NCBI GenBank assembly: GCA_026636295.1
Contig: CP089453.1
Location: 682,001-746,000 of the forward strand
Direction: 5' to 3'
From: Medakamo hakoo
Lineage: Eukaryota > Chlorophyta > Trebouxiophyceae > Coccomyxaceae
Length of the DNA stretch: 64,000 bases
Both the position numbers and the translations under genes were made by a program. This document shows, piece by piece, positions 22,321 to 34,860 of this stretch (position 1 is the first letter of the stretch; each line of letters starts with the position of its first letter). The notes below the pieces were generated by a model, which was not told where the DNA came from, made no database searches, and saw nothing but the letters and a program-made list of their open reading frames with translations.

Positions 22321-22679
22321 ATTTTGTTTTTTTGTTTCGAGCGTCTGCGCTTACAGGGGAGGACCCAAGCAGGAAGAGGGGAGGTCCGGGCGGCGCAGCG
22401 GCAGGGGAGGGGGTGCGCACCAACAGGCGCGCACTCGCCCGTCATCCAGCCACCCACCCGCCCGCCTTCCACCCCCAACCCCTCACACCCCACCCCGCCC
22501 ATGGCGCGCGTGCGGCCGCGGGGACGAGCCACGCAACCACATGCGCACGCTGGCCGCGCGTCCGCCCACATACACACAAGGAAAATAACACAAAAGCTCA
22601 CTCTCGATTGTTCTCCCACCACCGCTCACCACTCTCTCAAAAACCGCGCGAAAACGCGCGGCGAGCGAGTGAGACATGC
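22321..22679. other. 359-bp convergent intergenic region
   Basis: Lies between two stop codons, so it is made of 3' UTRs. An early T-rich part (ATTTTGTTTTTTTGTTTCG) follows the methyltransferase stop. No further gene seen. Confidence 0.5.
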
Positions 22680-26167
<3,488 letters not shown>

Positions 26168-26177
26168 AGCAGTGTGT

Positions 26178-26182
26178 TGTAA
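26178..26182 (+). promoter_or_regulatory. candidate TGTAA polyadenylation signal
   Basis: TGTAA is the usual green-algal poly(A) signal. It occurs 11 nt after the BRAP2-type stop, inside the 39-bp gap to the converging helicase stop. Confidence 0.3.
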
Positions 26183-26206
26183 GAATGAAACGCAGGACTA
26201 CAGATC

Positions 26207-29200
26207 TCACCGCCGGCCTTTTTTCCGGCCGCCGCCACGCCCGGCTTTGCCGCCGCCGCGGCCGCCTTTGCCGCCACCCCCACCACGGGCCGCGTTCCGC
26301 TCGCGCTCTTTTTCAGCCCGACGACGGTCGGCTCTGATTTGATCCGCGGACTTGATCTCGTCCCTCGGCCCGCGCCCGCCGCCAGGGCGTGGCCCGAAAT
26401 CGGACGCTTTGCGTTTGGACGACGCGGGGTTGACCCACCCCCGCCCGCCGTGCGCAAACCGCCCGGCCAGGTCGGACGCGGCGAGGCGGCCGGCGGCTTC
26501 GCCCTCGGCTTCACCCGTGGCGGCGACGCGCAAGCGTGTCGCCCGCGCCCACTTCTCGTACGCAGCGCCCGCTTCGGCCCGCCGTTTTTTGGATCCGGCC
26601 GACCCGGGCGTCGCGAGCGCGGCCGCGCCGCCAGCCCGGACACGCTTGCCCGCCCGCACGCTCTCGTCCGCTTGCAGGCGCACGTACTTACGGGCTTTGG
26701 CGTCCCAGTGCCAGCGCTTGGCGGAGCGGGCGCCGGCAGCCATGCCGGCTTCGTCGTCGGCCATGAGGTCCAGGACGGCGCCGCCGAGCAGGGAGTTGCC
26801 GCCCAGGCCGCCGGCTTCGCCGCCGCCGCCGACGGAAAAGCCGGCTTCGGCCGCGGCGTCGGCTTTGGCCGTCGGCACGAAAAACCCGGCTTCACGAAAG
26901 CGGGACGCGGGTCCGTCGCCGCCACCGTCCCCACCGAAGTCGCCGTCACCCACCTCGGCGGCCAACTGTGCGGCGCGGCGGGCGGCGTCGACGCGAACCG
27001 ACGCGGGCGCAGACGCGTCGGTCGTGAGAAGGGCGCCACCGCCGCGAGCGGCGTCGATGGCGGCTTCGTTTTCAGCAGCGGACCGTGCGCCCGCAATAGC
27101 GGCCGCATGGGCGCGGCGTTTGGCTTTCATGACGTCGGTTGTGCGGTCGCCGCCCGTGGCACCGCCTGGGCCGGCGGCGGCGGCGGCGACACCGGCGGAC
27201 GCGCCCGCGCCCGCCCCACCCCGCGCGGCCGCGGCTGAGGGCGCGACGCTGGCTTCCAGGACAGTCGCGGCCGGTCGGTACGCCCGCAAAGCCGCCGTGA
27301 TGGCGGCCGCGCCGGCAGCCGTGTCGGCGTCGACAGGCGCCGTCGCGCCATCCAGCCGACCAAGCGCAGCCACCAGGCGCGGGTGCGGGCCCGGCACGCC
27401 CAGGGCTTTGGCGCGCGTCGCCGACTCGGCGGCAGCGGGCGGGCGCGTGCGCCGGTACAGGCGGCCGGCATTGTCGGCCGAGGCCGCCAGGGACGCCAGG
27501 TCGCCGCGGGCGGCCAGCACGCCCCGCACGCGCTCGCCCTCGGCGTCCAAGGCCGCCTGCGGCACCGCGCCCAGCAGCGTCGCGCCGTCGTCTTCGTCGG
27601 CGGCGGCGCCGCCGCCGCCGCTGACGCCGCCGGGAGGCACGACACGCAGCGGCCGCCCCAAGAACAGGTGCAGGTCCAGGACGTAGCCGAGCTCGTCGCG
27701 GGACGCGAGGGAGATGGCGGTGCCCGGGCGCCCCGCGCGCGCGGCGCGGCCCGCCCGGTGGACGAACAGCTTGGGCTTGGGCGGGAAGTCGTAGTTGACG
27801 ACGGCGTCCAGGTGGGGCAGGTCCAGGCCGCGGGCGGCCACGTCCGTGACGACCAGCACGTCGGCCCGGCCCGCGCGGAAGCGGCCGACCGCGATCGTGC
27901 GCGCGGCCTGGTCCATGGACCCGTGCACGGCCGCGACGCGCGGGGCGCCGCTGTGCTCGTCGACCTCGACGGCGCCCGTGCCCGCCAGCAGGGCGGCCAC
28001 AAACTCGACGTGGTGGCGCGTCGAACAAAAGACGGCCGTGGGCGCGCGGCGGGGCAGGACCTCGCGCACCAGCCAGGCCAGCGCGGCCGGGCGGTCCTCG
28101 TCGCGCACCGCGTAGAACGCCGTGCTCAGGTCGGGCGACAGCTTGGCGTCCGCGTCCAGGCGCACAAACTCCGGGTCCTTGAGGCCCGCGCCCGCGAATT
28201 CGGCCAGGGCCGCCGGCAGCGTGGCGGAGAAGAGCAGGGCCTGGCGCTCGGGCGGCAGCGCGCCCAGCACCGCCCGCAGCTGGGCCGCAAAGCCCATTTC
28301 GAACAGGCGGTCGGCCTCATCGAAGACGACGACCTGCACGGCTTTGAGGGACAGGCCCGCCACCTCCTCCAGCATGTGCAGCAGGCGGCCCGGCGTGGCG
28401 ACCAGGACGTCCGGGTTGGACGCCAGCTCCGCAAACTGCGCGTCGAGCGCGTCGCCGCCCACCAGGGCCGCCACCCGCAGGTCCGTGTACCGCGCCAGCT
28501 CCCGGATGACGCGGTGGGTCTGGAGGGCGAGCTCGCGCGTGGGCGACAGGACGAGGCCGCGCGCGCCCGCCCGCACGCAGTGGGCCTGCAGGCGGTGGAC
28601 AAGCGGGATGGCAAAGGCCGCGGTCTTGCCGCTGCCGGTGCGGGCCATGCCGACGACGTCGTGGCCGGCCAGGATGAGGGGGGTGGCGCGGCGCTGGATG
28701 GGCGTGGGCAGGCGGTACCCCTTGCGCTTGATGGCCCGGACGACGGGCGGGGACAGGCCCATCGTGTCTGTTGTGTGGGAGGTGTGGGGGCGGAAGGTTG
28801 AGAGGGGGTGCAGACGGCGTCGGGCGATGGGATGGAGTGGGTTGGAAAGACAGGGAAGAAAAAGCGGCCGGCCCAACGTACCAAACGACCCGGGCTTGAG
28901 CTTTTTCTTACGGTCGCGCTCGGCTTTGGCCCGGCGCCCACCACCCGCCGTGCCAGCAGCGCCGCCGGCTTTCTCGTCCGCCCACCCAAACTCGATGACG
29001 GCCGCAGACGCATCGGCGCCGCTGCCGCTGTTTGCAAGCGTTGCGGGCGTGCCCACGTCGATGGCCACCAGCTCCTTTGGCTTTTTGGCAAAGGGGCGGG
29101 GCTTGGCTGGACCAGTCTGGTCGCGGTCAGAGGTGCGGTCCCGTGCGGCTGAACGCTTGGCGCCGGCGGCATGCGGGCGCGAGCTAGCCGGCGGCTTGCC

Positions 29201-29224
29201 TCGCCGCGCCGGCGGGGCGACCAT
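26207..29224 (-). CDS. DEAD-box RNA helicase, DDX54/Dbp10 (RH29) type
   Basis: Exons 29224-28882 and 28767-26207 encode 967 residues; a split Asp codon joins them to give SFDTMGLSPPVVRAIKRKG, the Q-motif lead-in of this subfamily. Motifs: Q (GYRLPTPIQ), I (ARTGSGKT), Ia (PTRELALQ), II (DEAD), III (SAT), V (ARGLDLP) and VI (HRAGRAARAG). The C-terminal part has the DBP10CT hallmarks YEKWARATRLRV, GWVNPASSKRKASDFG and DEIKSADQIRADRRR, then a Gly/Lys/Arg-rich nucleolar-type tail. Dbp10 works in 60S ribosome assembly. The enzyme core looks intact. Its stop is 39 bp from the BRAP2-type stop. Confidence 0.92.
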   Translation of the reverse strand: MVAPPARRGKPPASSRPHAAGAKRSAARDRTSDRDQTGPAKPRPFAKKPKELVAIDVGTPATLANSGSGADASAAVIEFGWADEKAGGAAGTAGGGRRAKAERDRKKKLKPGSFGTLGRPLFLPCLSNPLHPIARRRLHPLSTFRPHTSHTTDTMGLSPPVVRAIKRKGYRLPTPIQRRATPLILAGHDVVGMARTGSGKTAAFAIPLVHRLQAHCVRAGARGLVLSPTRELALQTHRVIRELARYTDLRVAALVGGDALDAQFAELASNPDVLVATPGRLLHMLEEVAGLSLKAVQVVVFDEADRLFEMGFAAQLRAVLGALPPERQALLFSATLPAALAEFAGAGLKDPEFVRLDADAKLSPDLSTAFYAVRDEDRPAALAWLVREVLPRRAPTAVFCSTRHHVEFVAALLAGTGAVEVDEHSGAPRVAAVHGSMDQAARTIAVGRFRAGRADVLVVTDVAARGLDLPHLDAVVNYDFPPKPKLFVHRAGRAARAGRPGTAISLASRDELGYVLDLHLFLGRPLRVVPPGGVSGGGGAAADEDDGATLLGAVPQAALDAEGERVRGVLAARGDLASLAASADNAGRLYRRTRPPAAAESATRAKALGVPGPHPRLVAALGRLDGATAPVDADTAAGAAAITAALRAYRPAATVLEASVAPSAAAARGGAGAGASAGVAAAAAGPGGATGGDRTTDVMKAKRRAHAAAIAGARSAAENEAAIDAARGGGALLTTDASAPASVRVDAARRAAQLAAEVGDGDFGGDGGGDGPASRFREAGFFVPTAKADAAAEAGFSVGGGGEAGGLGGNSLLGGAVLDLMADDEAGMAAGARSAKRWHWDAKARKYVRLQADESVRAGKRVRAGGAAALATPGSAGSKKRRAEAGAAYEKWARATRLRVAATGEAEGEAAGRLAASDLAGRFAHGGRGWVNPASSKRKASDFGPRPGGGRGPRDEIKSADQIRADRRRAEKERERNAARGGGGGKGGRGGGKAGRGGGRKKGRR

Positions 29225-29464
29225 TTTGTGCGTGCGCAAGGCCACGCCGACCACAGGTGATGAGTTGACTGAGCAGGGACGAACAGTGCGCAGCCGTGTG
29301 TGCGAGTCTGGGCCTGTGACGCTGCACGCCTTCCCGCCGCCCGACAGCGTCGTGTTTCTTTTTTGTGTTGTGGAGACGTCTGCACAAGTTAATTCGCTCG
29401 TGCTCGCGCGGGGGGAGATATGCCGTCCCGCCCAGCCGAGGCTTGAGTCGTGTGAGACACCCCC
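29225..29464. promoter_or_regulatory. bidirectional promoter region, helicase / Obg
   Basis: 240 bp between start codons. It holds a relatively AT-rich patch (CAAGTTAATTCGCTC). Confidence 0.4.
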
Positions 29465-31038
29465 ATGGCGTCCCGCCGCTTGGCCGCGGTCGCAGCTGCG
29501 TCCCTGGCCCGGGCGGGCGAGCGGCGCTGTTTTGGACCGCGCGCAACCGGGCTGCTGGCGCAGCAGCCGAAACCCGGCGCCGCAGCCTGGAGCAGCAGCA
29601 CCGCCGCCACAGGCGACGACGACGCAGCCCTCAACGCCGACGCTTCTCGCGGCGACGACGTCCGCGGCGGCGGCCGGCGGCTGGCCTTTGTGGACCGGGT
29701 CCACGTCACGGCCGTCGGCGGGACGGGCGGCCCCGGGTGCGCGGCCTTTTGGCGGTCCAAGGCCAGCGGGCGGTTCGGCCCGCCCGACGGTGGCAACGGG
29801 GGCCGGGGCGGGGACGTCGTCGTGGAGGCGGTGGCCAGGTATGGAAGGTGAGGAGTCTGTGTGCGTGCGGCATTCCCCCCACAGGCCTCTCTCTCACGCT
29901 CTCGCTCCCCCCCCCCCCGCCCCCCCCCTTTATCAGCCTCAAGTCCTTGCGCGGCATCCGCCCGCTCCAGCGCGCGGGCGGCGGCAAGCCGGGCGGCCCG
30001 CAAAAAATGCACGGCCACCGCGGGGCCGACTGCCTGATTCGCGTCCCGCCCGGGACTGTCGTGTACGAGGTCCAAGGCCATGAACACAGCGTGGCCGCGG
30101 GCGGGTGGTGGGACGAGGACTACGACGCCGGTGGAGACGATGGGTGGGTGTCGGGCGCACCCAAAAGCGCGCCCGCGCCGCCCACACCACCGTCCTCGCC
30201 CGGCCTGCGCCTGGTCGCCGACCTGGCCGCGCCTGGGGCGCGGTACATCGCCGCGCCCGGTGGCGCGGGCGGCACGGGCAACGCGGCCCTGCCCCGCAGC
30301 GTGGAACGCGCCCGCCGGCGGGCGGTGGTGGAGGAGGGAGGCATGGCTGCCCCGGGTTCGCCGGCCGCCGCGCCGCTGGCCGGCTCGCCCGGCGCGACTG
30401 TGGCTCTGCGCCTGGAGCTGCGCTCGCTGGCAGACGCGGGACTGGTCGGCCCACCCAACGCCGGCAAATCCACGCTGCTGCGGGCTTTGAGCGGCGCCCG
30501 GCCGCGGGTCGGCGCGTACCCCTTCACCACGACGCGGCCGCACCTTGGCGTGGTCGTCCGGCCGGGCGAGAAAAAAGGCGACAGCGCCACCGCTGCGGCC
30601 GCCGCAGCGGCTGCTGCTGCAGCAGCAACTCCACCCCTCACCCTCGCCGACGTGCCAGGCCTGCTGCCAGGCGCCGCGGGCGGCGTGGGCCTGGGCCACG
30701 ATTTTTTACGGCACGTCGCGCGTTGCGCAGCCCTCGTCCTCGTCGTCGACGTCTCATCCGACAAGCCTGCCGCTGCGTCTCTCACCTCCCTGATAGCCGA
30801 ACTGGCCGCGTACGACCCCGACCTGGCGACCCGGCCGTGCGTGGTCGCCGCCAACAAAGTCGACGCGGTGGAAGGTGGGGAGACTGGTGAGCGCGTCAAC
30901 CGCGCGCTGGCCGCGCTGCGGTCGGCCGCGCCGGCGGGGTGTGTGGCCGTCATCCCGACGTCAGGGCGGACGGGAATGGGCATGGGCGAGCTGGCAGACG
31001 CGGTGGCGACCGCGGTGGGCCGGGCGGGAGGTGTGTAG
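29465..31038 (+). CDS. Obg-family organellar GTPase
   Basis: Exons 29465-29838 and 29937-31038 encode 491 residues. The Obg fold, rich in Gly, starts at [20 protein letters not shown] and [16 protein letters not shown]; after splicing it runs on to [28 protein letters not shown] and [12 protein letters not shown] domain: G1 [13 protein letters not shown], then [12 protein letters not shown]3 [10 protein letters not shown]4 NKVD. There is no C-terminal OCT domain. Bacterial and organellar Obg proteins act in large-subunit ribosome maturation. The Arg/Ala-rich leader ([19 protein letters not shown]) suggests import into mitochondria, or possibly plastids. An insertion of about 35 residues interrupts the Obg fold. 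Confidence 0.88.
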
Positions 31039-31310
31039 GCGGCGCGTTTTAGAGAGACAGTTTTTTTTTCTCATCCTTTTTACCTCCCCTATGGCTTGTT
31101 TTCCCTTTCTCTCTCTCACGTCCCGCGCCCGCGCGCACGTCCGCATCCGCTGCTCCATTTTAGCAGGCGGGAACGTCCGGCCGCTCCGCGGGGCCTTTCA
31201 AGGCTCTCTCTCCCAACAACGCACCCACCCCCTCCCTCGGGAACGAGAGGGGAGAGAAAGAATCCCACCCACCCACCCACTCGCCTTCGCCCCCGCCCTT
31301 GTTTTTTGCC

Positions 31311-33242
31311 TCACCCGAGCGCGTACGACGCCTGCGGCAGGTTGATGACGACGCTCTTCTGTTTCGTGAAAAAGTCGACCGACTGGCCCACCCCCTGCGA
31401 CGACAGGCCAGAGTCGCGGAAGCCGCAGAACAGGAAGTGGTCGGGGCCGCGGGCGGGCGCAGAGTTGATTTGGACGGTGCCGGTCGACATGGCGTCCGCG
31501 ATCATCAGCGCGCGGTCGATGTGCGTCGAAAAGACGCAGCCCTGCAGGGCCAACCGGGACGCGTTGACGTGGGCGACGGCCGCGTCGGTGGACGGCACGC
31601 GGACGATGGGCAGCACGGGGCCGAAGGGCTCCTCCCAGGCCAGGCGCATGTCGGTCGTCACCTTGTCCAGCACGAGCGGGTGGATCAGGTTGCCCTCGCG
31701 TTTCAGGGACAGGCCGGCCACGGGGACGGCGCCCTTGGCCAGCGCGTCCGTGGCCAGGCCTTCCACGAATTTGGCGGAGGACGCGGACACCAGCGGCGTG
31801 ATGTCCGCGTTGTCCTCCGGCTTGCCGACGATCAGCTTGGCGACTTTCTCGCCCACTTTCGCGACCAGGGCGTCAGCGATGGCCTCGACCGCCAGGACCA
31901 GCTTGACGGCCGTGCACCGCTGGCCAGAGTACGAGAACGCGCCTTTCACGATGTGGGCGGCCGCGACGTCCAGGTCGGCGTCCTCGCACACGATGGCCGC
32001 GTCCTTGCCGCCCAGCTCCATCTGGAGCGGGACCATGCCGGCTTTCTTGGCGATCTCGATGCCCGTGTCGCCGCCCGTGAAGGAAATGGCGTTGACTTTG
32101 GGGTGCGTCGTCATGTAGTCGCCGATCTCGGCGCCACGGCCCGTGACGGCGTTGATGAGGCCCGCCGGGAAGCCGGCCGCGGCAAAGCAGGCGACCATGT
32201 GCAAGCACGCGCCCGCGCCCTGGGTGGGGGGTTTCAGCACGACGGCGTTGCCGGCAATCAGGGCCGGGCCCAGTTTGGACACCGCCAAGTTGACCGGGTA
32301 GTTGAAGGGCGGGACGCACAGGACGACGCCGACGGGGACGCGGGTTTCGATGGACACCTTGTTGCGCGCGGCGCCGGGGAACGAGTCGGCCAGCATGGCC
32401 CGGCCCTCGCCCAGGCGGCGGACGCCTTCCTCGGCCGTGTAGGCGATGAGGTCGGCGGACCGCACGACCTCCGTGGCGGCGTCCTTGGCCGGCTTGGCGA
32501 CTTCCGCGACGAGCGCGGCGGCCATGGGCGCGGGGTTCTCGCGCATCAGCTGGGCCGCCTTGTGCAGCAGGGCCGACCGCTGCCACAGCGGGGTGCGGGC
32601 CCACTCTTTTTGGGCGACGGCGGCCGCGTCGTAGGCGGCGTCGACCTCGGCCTGGGTGGCGGCTGTTGCAGTGTGATGTGTGATGTGATGTGTAGAGTGT
32701 GGGGGTGTTGAGGAGGATCTGATTCTGGGAGGGCAGGTGTGTGCGGCCGGAGAGGCACGCGCGCGGCGAGAGCAAATGCTGCGAGCGAGCGAGAGCCCGC
32801 TCACGACGCTGGTGACGGCGCGTGGACATGTTCGACCAAGGTGCCAGGCCAGGCCGGTGTTTAGGGCCTCTGGCTAGGCTGCCCCCGGGCCGGCGCGGTC
32901 ATGAGAGGCCGCCGTCCACGGTTCCGGAGGCGGCGGCGGTTTTGCACGCGCGTGGACTCACGAAGGCGTTGCCTCCAACGCCGCGCTGAGATTGGCGGAC
33001 GCCGCGGGCTCCACACCGCGCTGCCCAACCCTCCCACCCCGCGCATTGTGTGACCACACCCTCTGCCTCATTGATCCGTGGATCAAAACACACGCACCTT
33101 GGACGCGGAAGGCGCACTCCTCGGTCGTCGGGTTGTTGATAGACACGTGCTTGCCGCTCGTGCTCTCTTTCCACTCGCCGTTGATGAACATCTTCAGCGA
33201 GCCGTCCGCCGCGTACAGCGGGGCGTAAAAGTTGTCCGCCAT
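31311..33242 (-). CDS. gapN: non-phosphorylating NADP-dependent glyceraldehyde-3-phosphate dehydrogenase
   Basis: Cytosolic aldehyde dehydrogenase superfamily enzyme that oxidises glyceraldehyde-3-phosphate directly to 3-phosphoglycerate, making NADPH. Exons 33242-33098 and 32662-31311 encode 498 residues, the family length. The junction restores CAFRVQ-AATQAEVDAAYD. Catalytic elements sit at the expected places: Asn in PPFNYPVNL near 169, Glu in MELGGKDAAIV near 263 and the Cys nucleophile in YSGQRCTAVK near 297. KPAKDAATEVVRSADLI and EEGVRRLGEGRAML are gapN-specific. No transit peptide is seen. The 435-nt intron is long for this genome. Confidence 0.93.
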
Positions 33243-33534
33243 GGTATGAGGGAAAGGGTTGGGGAGGGAGGAGGAAAGGAAGGGTTGTCCGGCCGTAAAG
33301 AAAAAGACGGAGGTGTGTGAAGAGAGGCCAGGGTGCTCTGTCTCGTCGGTGCCGGTCCTGCTTTCCACTCCCGCGGCGTTTAGGGTAGCGGGTTTTTGAA
33401 CGGGCGGTGCGTTCGCCTTCCCGGCCACTCCCCGCCCGAACCTTGCCCCACCACGCCGCCCACACGCGCTATGAAAACCTCCTCTCTCTCAAAAAAGCCA
33501 GCTACACGGCGCCTCTGAAAAAAACCCTCCTGTT

Positions 33535-34812
33535 CTAGTCCTCCACCTCCACCACCACCGCGCTGTGGTTGACGCCCGCTGCGACGCTCACGGCCTTCCA
33601 GGAGGCGCCCGGCAGCACGCCTCCGCCCACGTCCACCACCTCGCCCACAATCGCAGCGTACGGCCGGTCATTGTCATCGCCCAGTCCCAGCTGTCCCCCG
33701 CCCGTCGCAATGCCCGGGGTGAGGGGGAACGCGCCACCGGGCGAGCCGCCCCACCCCCACGCCGCCAGATCGCCGGCCGGCGTCACGCCCAGCGAGTGCT
33801 TCCACCCAGCGGCGACGGCGGATAAATGCAGTGGAGTACACGACGTTTTCTCATCCACCATCCCCAGCCCACCGTCGAGCGCGGAGAGCACAGGCGCGGG
33901 AGTGCGAGCGAGGCCGCTGGGCGTGGCGTCCCGGCCGACGCCCAACGCCGCGCCGCCTTCACCGCCGTCTCCCCACGCGAGGGCGGGGGCGACAGGCCCG
34001 CGGGCGGCCAGGGCATGCGCGCGGCCCAGTGCCAGGGACGACACGGCGTGGAGCGGGAGTGGGAGCAGGGACGGCGTGGAGGTGTCTGCCCCGCCTCCTC
34101 CTGCACCCCAGGCCAGCACGCGCCCTTCATCCGCCGTCACCACGCCGGACCGCCGCCCGCCGGCGGAGATGGTGGCTAAAGCACCGTGCCCATCCAGGCC
34201 TCTGATGCGCCGTGGTGCGGGTTCGACGCCGTCCGTGGCGCCGTGGCCGAGCGCGCCGCCCGACGCGGCACCCCACGAAAAGACCGACCCATCCTCGGCG
34301 AGGGCCAGCGAGTGTGCCGCTCCTGCCGCCAGGGCCACGATGCGAGGGGGTGGGGGACCGCCCGGCCGCGCCCACTCGCCGCACAGGGACGGGACCAGGC
34401 GTGGGGACGGCTGGTCCGGCCCGAGCGCGTCCCGGCCCAGGCCGAGCTGGCCGGACGCGTTGGCGCCCCACGCCCACACGCCGCCCGAGGCGCCGAGCGC
34501 GAGCGTGTGTTCGTCGCCCGCCGCCACCGCCACCACGTCTTCTGGTATCAGGGCTTCGCGCGGGTCGGACACGGACGCGGTCCCAGCCGAATGACCCAGC
34601 TGGCCGCGGGCGTTGGCGCCGAAGCTGAGGATGGACCCGGCGCAGGTCAGCGCGGCCGTGAACGCGCCGCCGCAGGCGACGGACGCGACGTCCTCGCCCG
34701 CGAGGGCGCCGCCCACGGCCCGAAACAGCGCGGTGTTGACCAGACCCAGGTACCCTAGGCGCCCGTGGTCTGGGCAGCCGGCGGTGGCCAACAAGCGCCT
34801 GGCGGCGGCCAT
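33535..34812 (-). CDS. RCC1-repeat protein
   Basis: Single exon, 425 residues, spanning most of one RCC1-type seven-bladed propeller. Repeats are visible as ILSFGANARGQLGHS, VWAWGANASGQLGLG, VFSWGAASGGALGHG, VLAWGAGGG, ALAWGDGGEGGAALG and LAAWGWG..GGQLGLGDD. The N-terminus (MAAARRLLATAGCPDHG) is Arg/Ala-rich and could target mitochondria. That would fit the organellar RCC1-like proteins rather than the Ran exchange factor, but this is uncertain. The start is only 48 nt after the stop of the upstream CHY gene on the same strand, so the two may share a transcript. Confidence 0.75.
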   Translation of the reverse strand: MAAARRLLATAGCPDHGRLGYLGLVNTALFRAVGGALAGEDVASVACGGAFTAALTCAGSILSFGANARGQLGHSAGTASVSDPREALIPEDVVAVAAGDEHTLALGASGGVWAWGANASGQLGLGRDALGPDQPSPRLVPSLCGEWARPGGPPPPRIVALAAGAAHSLALAEDGSVFSWGAASGGALGHGATDGVEPAPRRIRGLDGHGALATISAGGRRSGVVTADEGRVLAWGAGGGGADTSTPSLLPLPLHAVSSLALGRAHALAARGPVAPALAWGDGGEGGAALGVGRDATPSGLARTPAPVLSALDGGLGMVDEKTSCTPLHLSAVAAGWKHSLGVTPAGDLAAWGWGGSPGGAFPLTPGIATGGGQLGLGDDNDRPYAAIVGEVVDVGGGVLPGASWKAVSVAAGVNHSAVVVEVED

Positions 34813-34860
34813 GCTGTTTGGTTTCAACGCAATGGGCTCTCGTCTACAGCCCGCCTCTCT

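Noticed and set aside
26352-27686. Plus-strand open frame of 444 codons
   Set aside because: Antisense to the DDX54-type C-terminal region; mostly Ala/Pro/Arg with no recognisable motif.
31299-32711. Plus-strand open frame of 470 codons
   Set aside because: Mirror of the gapN exon 2; no independent homology or splice structure.
34813-34827. Start of the RCC1-like protein at 34827
   Set aside because: That codon is TTG; the first ATG in frame is 34812-34810.
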